From JAFGSZ01 sp964492185 (GTDB lineage Bacteria > Bacteroidota > Bacteroidia > Bacteroidales > UBA10428): DNA of 12,755 nucleotides. Under the pieces are notes generated by a model that searched no databases, was not told the origin of the DNA, and saw only the letters and a list, made by a program, of their open reading frames with translations. Shown one piece after another: positions 6,783 to 12,755 of this stretch; position 1 is the stretch's first letter; every line of letters begins with the position of its first letter. The DNA lies in contig CAZBJH010000102.1 in assembly GCA_964492185.1 (NCBI GenBank), positions 1 to 12,755 on the forward strand. The letters run 5' to 3'. The translations under genes and the position numbers were made by a program.

Positions 6783-9569
6783 TTCACTTAAATAATTTCC
6801 AAATTTAAAATTCCACGAAATGGTTATAATTGGGCGTGCAAAAATTGATAACCGGTATCCTTGCAGTGCATTGTCCTCAACTTCATAAAAAACAGAATAT
6901 GCATTTTTACGTCCCAACAGATTGTAAATATTAATCATCCAGTAGCTATGCATCAGTTTTTTCTTTTTTAGGTTCCCTTCGATATTTACTGAAAAGTCAA
7001 GTCTGATATAATCCGGAATCCGGTATTTATTTCTTTTTGAATAATACAGAAATTCTTGTCCTTCGGAATAGTATTTGGAAATTGGGTATGTAATGGGGCG
7101 GCCTGTGGTATAAACAAAATTGCATGAGTAACTAAATCTACGACTTAACCTGTTATTTAATACAAGATTTATACTATGCGGCTTGTCATAGTTTGATGGA
7201 TAAGATTTACCATTATTTATCTTTTCTTCATAAGCAGGTCCATTTACTGATATAAATGAACGTGAATATGCATATGAAAGCCACCCGGTTAAATTGCCCG
7301 ACTTTTTCTTAAGCATAAATTCTATACCTTTGGTGTTTTGGATACCCTGTAATATCTGCATTTCAACAGGATCCGGTGAAATAAAATCGGCCCCGTCTTT
7401 ATATTCGATAATATTGTTGATCCATTTATGATATATTTCCAGTGATGTTTGTATTGAATTATTGAAAAAGTCATTGTAAATACCTGCAGAAACCTGATGA
7501 GAAACAGGAGGCCTGATATTATAATCAACCAGTTTCCATTGATCATTCGGGGAAATGGCGATCGTGTTACTTAACATAAAAATATATTGACTCAGTTTGT
7601 TGTAAGAAGCCTTTACCGAACTATTATCACCAAGTCTGTAATTAAGTGCAACTCTCATATCCGGGTTGAAGTAAAACCTGGACACCTGACCTTTATCAAA
7701 CATAATAGTATCTTTTATACTATATTCATTTTTTGGACTACCTTCATAATACACATTGACTTTTCCCGGCCCAAGCGACATAAAAAAACTAAATCTTAAA
7801 CCGGCTGATAAACTTAACCTGGGCAATAACCTGAATTCGTCTGAGATATATAGGCCGCCTTCCATTCCATTTTCAGTTCCAAGGGATACCGGAATCCAGT
7901 GTGATTCATCACCATAAGGCAATAAGTCTCCCCTGTTTAATTTAAAAAGTATTCCGCTTGCACCAAAGCACAGGCTATGATTATTTAATGAAGTAAAGTT
8001 AAAATCACCTTTTATTTCATGCTGTTCAATCGAATATTTATTAGAATGCGCATCAGACGGATTTTTCAATTCAATGTTATTAAACATATAATTACTGTAT
8101 ACATAGGAAATATCGCTTGTTAACGATTTTGGGAATTGATGTTTCCAGGTTACAGAACTACCTGTATTTGAGTATTCGTATTTATTGTATCCGGAAATAT
8201 TAAACCGGTCAAAACTCCTATAACCAAAAACTTTGAAAAGGTTGTTTTCACCGATCTCAGTATTGATCCCTAAAGTGGCATCATAAAAAAAAGCATTGCT
8301 GTTTTTAATATTATTAAAACTTCCGATTCTATTTAAAAGCCAGTCGGAGTATGAACTTCGCAAGCTGGTTACAACGGAAGTTTTATTTTTTTGTAAAGGG
8401 CCTTCGAATGAAAAGTGCGATGTTACAGGGCTGATCCCGCCCTGTCCGAAAAATTTCTTTTTATTGCCCTGGCGAGTCGAAATATCAAATACAGATGCCA
8501 GCCTTCCACCAAATTTTACGGGTATATGACCTTTGTATAAAGTAAAATCATTTACAATATCGGGACTAAAGGAGGTGAAGAATCCAAAGAGATGGGAGGT
8601 GTTGTAAACAGGTATTTTGTTTATATAAAACATGTTCTGGTCCGCGGAACTGCCCCTTACATTGAACCCTGATGAACCTTCGCCTACACTCTCAACCCCA
8701 GGCAACATTTGAGCCACTTTAATTATATCTTTCTCTCCCATTACCATAGGTATTTCTTTCATCGTTTTTGTTGAGATCTTTTCGAATCCCATTTGCATCC
8801 CTTTAACATGATGGAAATGACCAGATGTGATTACTACTTCATCAATTTCTATAAGCTCTTTTTTCATTTCAATGTTTAACCGGCCACTCGAATACACCTG
8901 CAGGTAGTATTCTTTTTGTCTCATTGATATGTAGTTAACCAGAATTTTGTACTTACCAGGTTTTAATACCAGTTTAAATTCACCATCCACATTGGTTGCT
9001 ATACCTATCTCAAGCTCCTCTACATATATTGTTGCACCTATCAATGCCTCACCGGTTGCTTCATCGCGTATATTGCCGCTTACCATGCATTTTTGGTCAT
9101 TTTTGCTGTTATTTTTATTGCCAACGCTTAATACTTCAACCGATGCTATCTTTTTGCCCTGAATATAATTTCTTTCAGTATCAGTAAGTCCGTTATTCTC
9201 CTGGTATGAAATTTTTTCATGGAAATTATTGGTTTTATAATCAGGTATTTCTGTAACTAATTTTCTCCCCGGATATATAAATACGTTTTTGTTTTCTACA
9301 TAAATATTAAGATTATTTTCATCCAGTTTTTTACATAATACATCAATCGAAAAAGTATTTGTGTCTGCAACCTGGATTTCTATACTATCAATCCAATTGT
9401 CCTTAAAAAAAAATATATATTCGGAATTTTCTTCAATTCCAGTAATATATTTAAACAAACTAATTTGGGGTATAGCTGAAAGTAAACTTGTTTCTGGTAT
9501 TAGTGCATACAAGGGAAAGGATAAAATTAAAAATATTACAAAAAAGATATATAATCTTCTTATAATCAT
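6780..9569 (-). CDS. TonB-dependent outer-membrane receptor with STN and carboxypeptidase-regulatory domains
   Basis: 929 residues from ATG 9569 to TAA. Residues 1-22 form a signal peptide. Residues ~45-100 look like an STN (secretin/TonB short N-terminal) domain (TFSIDVLCKKLDENNLNIYV, NVFIYPG). A linker follows, then a carboxypeptidase-regulatory-like Ig domain at ~161-236 (VSGNIRDEATGEALIGATI, GEFKLVLKPGKYKI). IDEVVITSG at 242-250 may serve as the TonB box. The plug spans ~265-367 (DIIKVAQMLPGVESVGEGSS, GFNVRGSSADQNMFYINKIP, then YKGHIPVKFGGRLASVFDIS). The rest to 929 is a beta-barrel of alternating aromatic strands. The protein imports an unknown ligand across the outer membrane using TonB energy. 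STN domains in FecA-type receptors contact an anti-sigma factor, but no FecR or ECF sigma gene lies in this window. No SusD gene is adjacent, so it is not a canonical SusC. It starts one base after the stop of the upstream gene. Confidence 0.92.
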   Translation of the reverse strand: MIIRRLYIFFVIFLILSFPLYALIPETSLLSAIPQISLFKYITGIEENSEYIFFFKDNWIDSIEIQVADTNTFSIDVLCKKLDENNLNIYVENKNVFIYPGRKLVTEIPDYKTNNFHEKISYQENNGLTDTERNYIQGKKIASVEVLSVGNKNNSKNDQKCMVSGNIRDEATGEALIGATIYVEELEIGIATNVDGEFKLVLKPGKYKILVNYISMRQKEYYLQVYSSGRLNIEMKKELIEIDEVVITSGHFHHVKGMQMGFEKISTKTMKEIPMVMGEKDIIKVAQMLPGVESVGEGSSGFNVRGSSADQNMFYINKIPVYNTSHLFGFFTSFSPDIVNDFTLYKGHIPVKFGGRLASVFDISTRQGNKKKFFGQGGISPVTSHFSFEGPLQKNKTSVVTSLRSSYSDWLLNRIGSFNNIKNSNAFFYDATLGINTEIGENNLFKVFGYRSFDRFNISGYNKYEYSNTGSSVTWKHQFPKSLTSDISYVYSNYMFNNIELKNPSDAHSNKYSIEQHEIKGDFNFTSLNNHSLCFGASGILFKLNRGDLLPYGDESHWIPVSLGTENGMEGGLYISDEFRLLPRLSLSAGLRFSFFMSLGPGKVNVYYEGSPKNEYSIKDTIMFDKGQVSRFYFNPDMRVALNYRLGDNSSVKASYNKLSQYIFMLSNTIAISPNDQWKLVDYNIRPPVSHQVSAGIYNDFFNNSIQTSLEIYHKWINNIIEYKDGADFISPDPVEMQILQGIQNTKGIEFMLKKKSGNLTGWLSYAYSRSFISVNGPAYEEKINNGKSYPSNYDKPHSINLVLNNRLSRRFSYSCNFVYTTGRPITYPISKYYSEGQEFLYYSKRNKYRIPDYIRLDFSVNIEGNLKKKKLMHSYWMINIYNLLGRKNAYSVFYEVEDNALQGYRLSIFARPIITISWNFKFGNYLSE

Positions 9570-9570
9570 A

Positions 9571-10314
9571 TTATTTCGAATCTGTTTTTAAATATTCATT
9601 GCAATATTCCATCAGTGTTTCAATGACGTTGTCATTGCTGTATCTGACTTTAATTTTGTTTGATTTAAAAAATTTTTTTATCTGTTGCCGGGTATTTTTA
9701 GGAAATACTCTTAAAAATGAACTATTTCCCATATACCTGTGAAGTTCACCATTGATAGAAAGAAAAGTTTTTCTTTTTTCAAAAGTAAATTTATATGACA
9801 GGATTTGTCCCAGATGATCAGATTCTCTCCTTTGTTTTGACCACTGATATAAACATTGAATGCTGTCGTTTAGTCCCAACACCTGATAAATTGCTGTACC
9901 TGTTTCCTTTAAACAGACGGTTTTAAATTGTTTTCCCTCTAAACTAAAGTATGATATTAATTCAGTAGGTAAAATCAACGGAGTGTAATTTCCATTAAAA
10001 TAATAATTTAAAATCAATTGCTGGTTGAAAATATCAAATTTTAGTTCCATATTCTTATACAGGATGTTGTTAAAAACCAAATCTCCATGGTAAAACCGGT
10101 TTTCATGAAAAAATGGATGTCCCTTTGCATTTCTGTAAGGGTATTGATAAAAAATGCCATTTAAAAGTGTTTGGTCTGGTCCATATTGGCTTTGTATTTG
10201 CTCAAATAATTTTTGATAGTAATTATTTGGTAAAGGATTTTTCACTTGTGAGTAAAGCGAATAGGGAATTAATAAAACAACTAACAAATATATAATTTTT
10301 AAATAACGTCTCAT
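9571..10314 (-). CDS. Uncharacterised secreted protein, first gene of the TonB receptor operon
   Basis: 247 residues. I choose ATG 10314, which gives MRRYLKIIYLL and a signal peptide ending LYSQ at residue 23; an upstream TTG at 10341 would only add nine residues ahead of it. The mature protein is rich in Tyr, Phe, Asn and Lys, suggesting a beta-rich periplasmic or surface protein, with landmarks NGIFYQYPYRNAKGHPFF, YHGDLVFNNILYKNMELKFD and LILPTELISYFSLEGKQF. That pattern (a small domain describing a covered, beta-stranded region followed by a basic Lys/Arg-rich tail, NTRQQIKKFFKSNKIKVRY) recalls short hypothetical proteins seen beside Bacteroidota TonB receptors, but I cannot name a family. 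There are no transmembrane segments beyond the signal. TAA ends one base before the receptor ATG, so the two are surely co-transcribed. Function unknown. Confidence 0.8.
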   Translation of the reverse strand: MRRYLKIIYLLVVLLIPYSLYSQVKNPLPNNYYQKLFEQIQSQYGPDQTLLNGIFYQYPYRNAKGHPFFHENRFYHGDLVFNNILYKNMELKFDIFNQQLILNYYFNGNYTPLILPTELISYFSLEGKQFKTVCLKETGTAIYQVLGLNDSIQCLYQWSKQRRESDHLGQILSYKFTFEKRKTFLSINGELHRYMGNSSFLRVFPKNTRQQIKKFFKSNKIKVRYSNDNVIETLMEYCNEYLKTDSK

Positions 10315-10410
10315 AAAATATATTGTCTTAGAACCGGTCAAGTTTTACAAACAGGGAAACGGGATAACGGTATTTGAAATGTGTTTATTATTATAAATTT
10401 TATTGTAGAA

Positions 10411-10782
10411 CTATTCAAGTTTGAAAATCCTTTCTATCAGTTGCCATTTTTCACCACCAGTTTCCCCTGCAGATGAATTCTGAAATTTTGACATCAATTC
10501 TTCCCATTCAGATTGACGGGGTTTCGTTGCCAACTCAGCCATTGCCTTGTCATGTTCGAAGTCAGATACAGTATCCATGATCATAAAAAGCCGATGTCCG
10601 GCCAGATATATTTCCATGTCCACGATCCCTGCTTCACGAATACCCTGTGTAATTTCAGGCCAGGCCTGTCCTTTGGCATGTGCCTTTTTGTAAGCGGCAA
10701 TCATATCAGGGTTATTATGTAATTCAAGCGTCTTGCAGAATCGCTTGAATTCGGTATAAGAAGTTTTTTCCTTGTATTCCAT
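10411..10782 (-). CDS. L-rhamnose mutarotase-like protein (RhaM/DUF718 family)
   Basis: 123 residues from ATG 10782 to TAG, with no signal peptide: a cytoplasmic protein. It has the RhaM signature in order: AAYKKAHAKGQAWPEI with Tyr31, His35 and Trp41, then GIREAGIVDMEIYLAGHRLF (47-66), PRQSEWEELM (88-97) and a C-terminal WQLIERIFKLE. His35 aligns with the catalytic His22 of the E. coli enzyme (EYQRRHNPIWPE). The family interconverts alpha and beta anomers of L-rhamnose; Bacteroidota paralogues of this form are often found near fucose- or rhamnose-releasing enzymes, so L-fucose is an alternative substrate. It begins 24 bases after the end of the GH3 remnant and precedes the envelope operon by 96 bases. 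No rhamnosidase, fucosidase or kinase is in view, so the pathway it serves is outside the window. Confidence 0.88.
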   Translation of the reverse strand: MEYKEKTSYTEFKRFCKTLELHNNPDMIAAYKKAHAKGQAWPEITQGIREAGIVDMEIYLAGHRLFMIMDTVSDFEHDKAMAELATKPRQSEWEELMSKFQNSSAGETGGEKWQLIERIFKLE

Positions 10783-10806
10783 GGCTTATTTGTGTTATGA
10801 TTTTTT

Positions 10807-11223
10807 TTATGCACGAAATAATTTGTTTTCATTTCCCATTTTTATCCATCGGTTGTATTTGGCGCGAGCCTCATCAGACACAGCATTAAAAATCCTGTAT
10901 ACCGGTTCATCATCGAATGATGCAGCTATACCAACAGGTTCCGGAAACACAGTTACGCTATCGTTATTGGCATACCCATGAAGTACCTCACTCCACCAGT
11001 TGAATTTCTTTATGCCCAGCCGCGGGATGGCATCGGATTGATCGCACATGAGAGCTGCTTTTTCTTCCAGTGTTAATCGATTGATTAAATCTTTAGCTCT
11101 TTCTTCAGAACTTAATTCCGGATTTTGAAAGGGATATTGCTGTACTCATACATTCAGTGTAAAAAACAACGCTACTGTAAGGCATAAACTATTTTTGAAA
11201 TTTTGTGAACTAATCTGTTTCAT
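10807..11223 (-). pseudogene. Remnant of a GH3 beta-glycosidase (N-terminal part only)
   Basis: Reading from ATG 11223 gives a signal-like start (MKQISSQNFKNSLCLTVALF), an in-frame TGA as codon 26 (11148-11146), then continuous GH3 sequence: NPELSSEERAKDLINRLTLE, IPRLGIKKFNWWSEVLHGY, VTVFPEPVGIAASFDDE, AVSDEARAKYNRWIKMGN. This matches the start of the GH3 N-terminal barrel of beta-xylosidase/beta-glucosidase type enzymes (typical wording: RLGIPxYNWWNEALHG, TxFPQxIxLAATFD, SDEARAKxN). It stops at FRA then TAA, just where the family would continue with LTFW and the RDPRWGRG segment. The catalytic Asp and Glu and the C-terminal domain, normally ~600 further residues, are absent. TGA is used as a genuine stop by the neighbouring GH5 gene, so recoding is unlikely. 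An 80-residue frame restarting at ATG 11049 is open but lacks both ends of the domain. A run of eight A lies at the 3' break. Confidence 0.85.
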
Positions 11224-11428
11224 TTGAATATAATATAATTAATGTTCTGGTTTACAAATTATTATTCCTTTAATCAATATTTGTGGTATTTGTTCACCTT
11301 TTGTTTATTTTAAATGGTGTTCACGAGCTCTCCCGCTAACGCGGGATCGGTTGTTACCTCACGAAATTTTTGTATCAGCATTCTAATTTATCATATACAT
11401 CATAGGTGAGCGTTCAGTTCTATAATCA
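11224..11428. other. Intergenic spacer between the right GH5 gene and the GH3 remnant
   Basis: 205 AT-rich bases that would have carried the GH3 promoter. Apart from the GC-rich palindrome at 11331-11346 I see no RNA gene, no coding frame and no clear Bacteroidota promoter. Confidence 0.5.
11331..11346. repeat. GC-rich perfect palindrome (TCCCGC-TAAC-GCGGGA)
   Basis: Six base pairs of perfect inverted repeat around a four-base TAAC loop, flanked by AT-rich DNA and adjacent to GAGCTC. It lies between the GH5 stop and the GH3 start. No T-run follows on either strand, so it is not a standard intrinsic terminator. It looks like a short REP-type palindromic element or a protein-binding site; a single copy is visible in the window. 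Confidence 0.55.
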
Positions 11429-12755
11429 TCATTCCTTTCCGGATAGAATACTCACAAGGCGTTCTCGTTTGTTGTAATTTCTGAAGTTAAAGGATTCGGC
11501 GAGCGCTATTAATTCTTCATCTGTTAAACCTTTAAATAGATTGCAGTATTCCGGCACCAATGCTTCGGCAATGAGTATATGACGCACCAATAAAGCGATG
11601 TGCATTTTTTGCCCAAAAGGATAAGGATTGTATTCAGGGAATTCTCTTTCAAATAACTCCTCGAGTGGCGACAATGCCTGCCTGATGTTTTCATCAGTAG
11701 AACCCCAGGCATCGGCGCCAAGGTAGTTTTTCTTTTCCAGGAAAGCGCTTATCAGCTTCATGTACGGCGTATTTTCATCCTGTGAAAGGATTGCCTGAAG
11801 CCCCAGATCCTTGTATAACCATATGCACCAGCTAACTTTATACTTATCGTAATTGTCCAATTGATCCTTCAGAACCTGATACCGCATTTCGTCTTTTTCA
11901 GGGATCCCGGTATAAACAGGCCCGAATTCGCCAACCCATAGCGGAATATTATTCTTGAACATAAACTCACTCCTTTTTATGAAGTCGCTTTCGAGAGTAT
12001 CCTTGTTAACGTACCTGCTCCTCGAATAACCGGGATAGTCGCCGCCATCAATAAATCCGGGGTCTGCATAATCGTGGTTGGTATAAACAACATCATCCCA
12101 AATCTCGGTAAAAATGTCAAATTCGGTGGAATATTTGTTTCCTTCAATGAACATGATGTGGTTTGGATCAACCCTTTGGACGGCTTCGTACAGCTGTTTG
12201 TAGTATTGGAAAACAATTTCCCCGTTGGGGTTAGCCGGTTCATTTATTAAATCATAACCTGCTACCCACGGTTGGTCTTTATAACGTTCGGCAATAACTT
12301 CCCAAAGGTGCAACACCCTGTCCTGAAAATCTTTATGCACCCAAAAATATGCCTTGTGCGTGGGGTTGTCGCTGTGCCAGTGCTGGTTCTGGGCGCCCGG
12401 TAAAGCATGGAGGTCGATGATGGTATAGATCTGGTATTTCGCGCAAAGTTCAATAACCCTGTCGAGGTGTTCAAAACCTTCTTCCTTTATGACTCCGGGA
12501 TTCATATCATCTTCGAAAAGGCGGTAGTTGACGGGGATACGGACAAGGTTTAATCCAAGACTATGGATGAATTCCGCATCTGCTTCCGTGAAATAATTTT
12601 TGTAGAACTCGCGAAAGAAAAGCTTGTATTTCTCTTCCCCCAGTACTTTTAATAAACCTTGCATCATCGCTTCTTCATTGGCAGGATAACCATCGATAAA
12701 ATTCTCAAGATGCAGCATCCCGCCTAATCCGAAACCGCGCAGATAAACAGTGTCG
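11429..12755 (-). CDS. GH5-type glycoside hydrolase, N-terminus cut by window edge
   Basis: The frame runs from the window edge to a tandem TGA-TGA at 11431. The ATG at 12718 is internal: the 12 codons before it read DTVYLRGFGLGG, the usual start of this GH5 group (LRGxGLGGWxNxENF), so the true start lies outside; any signal peptide is unseen. Counting from Met at 12718: ENFIDGYP (5-12), LVRIPVNYR with Arg60, IIDLHALPGAQN with His104, DLINEPANP with the presumed acid/base Glu160, YTNHDY with His215, and WVGEFGPVY with the presumed nucleophile Glu264. SWCIWLYKD (296-304) closes the barrel. Residues ~331-429 add a helical C-terminal extension containing LTDEELIALAESF. The group resembles beta-glucosidase/exo-glucanase-like GH5 members; substrate not determined. 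Methionine replaces the common tryptophan after GLGG. It is the first gene of the visible run, 205 bases ahead of the GH3 remnant, and more G+C-rich than the envelope operon. Confidence 0.88.
   Translation of the reverse strand, partial: DTVYLRGFGLGGMLHLENFIDGYPANEEAMMQGLLKVLGEEKYKLFFREFYKNYFTEADAEFIHSLGLNLVRIPVNYRLFEDDMNPGVIKEEGFEHLDRVIELCAKYQIYTIIDLHALPGAQNQHWHSDNPTHKAYFWVHKDFQDRVLHLWEVIAERYKDQPWVAGYDLINEPANPNGEIVFQYYKQLYEAVQRVDPNHIMFIEGNKYSTEFDIFTEIWDDVVYTNHDYADPGFIDGGDYPGYSRSRYVNKDTLESDFIKRSEFMFKNNIPLWVGEFGPVYTGIPEKDEMRYQVLKDQLDNYDKYKVSWCIWLYKDLGLQAILSQDENTPYMKLISAFLEKKNYLGADAWGSTDENIRQALSPLEELFEREFPEYNPYPFGQKMHIALLVRHILIAEALVPEYCNLFKGLTDEELIALAESFNFRNYNKRERLVSILSGKE

Noticed and set aside
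4043..10314. Canonical SusC/SusD polysaccharide-utilisation pair
   Set aside because: No SusD-like gene is present; the lipoprotein beside the receptor is DUF4249, with its CxxC and PxFW end.
10315..10341. TTG at 10341 as the start of the 247-residue secreted protein
   Set aside because: ATG 10314 opens directly on a typical signal peptide; the upstream extension adds nothing recognisable.
11146..11148. TGA as a recoded sense codon in the GH3 frame
   Set aside because: The adjacent GH5 gene ends at TGA-TGA, and the GH3 frame is truncated anyway, so a pseudogene is the simpler reading.
1..12755. CRISPR arrays, tRNA or rRNA genes, insertion sequences
   Set aside because: No regularly spaced repeats, no cloverleaf-like or rRNA-like sequence and no transposase frame were seen on either strand.

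Overview
The window reads as a piece of a Bacteroidota genome, probably an uncultured member from a metagenome. The grounds are: a TonB-dependent receptor with STN and carboxypeptidase-regulatory domains, a DUF4249 lipoprotein, an MG2-type macroglobulin-like protein, several secreted glycoside hydrolases (GH5, GH97, GH3), AT-rich spacers, and no clear Shine-Dalgarno sequences. A run of exactly 100 N (6264-6363) is a scaffold gap. Every gene I can support lies on the minus strand, so reading order runs from high to low coordinates. Both edges cut genes.

Layout in reading order. (1) 12755-11429: a GH5 glycosidase lacking its N-terminus at the window edge. (2) 11428-11224: an AT-rich spacer holding one GC-rich perfect palindrome. 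(3) 11223-10807: a GH3 remnant with an early in-frame TGA and loss of everything after the N-terminal part of the domain. (4) 10782-10411: an L-rhamnose mutarotase-like protein. (5) 10314-4043: a tight four-gene operon encoding an uncharacterised secreted protein, an STN-type TonB-dependent receptor, a DUF4249 lipoprotein (interrupted by the N gap) and an MG2-domain exported protein with a plug-like segment. (6) 3743-1806: a GH97 enzyme of the retaining, alpha-galactosidase-like type. (7) 1526-1: a second, unrelated secreted GH5 enzyme, cut off at its C-terminus.

The glycosidases and the mutarotase suggest a carbohydrate-degradation island: outer enzymes (GH5, formerly GH3) cut beta-linked polymers, GH97 removes alpha-linked galactose-type side groups, and the mutarotase interconverts anomers of a released deoxysugar. 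There is no SusD homologue and no canonical SusC/SusD pair. The four-gene operon embedded between the enzymes is a different kind of TonB-linked envelope system. It is more AT-rich than its neighbours, and its substrate cannot be read from the sequence. It is the part most deserving of attention. The family members are known separately, but I do not know of an assigned function for the set.
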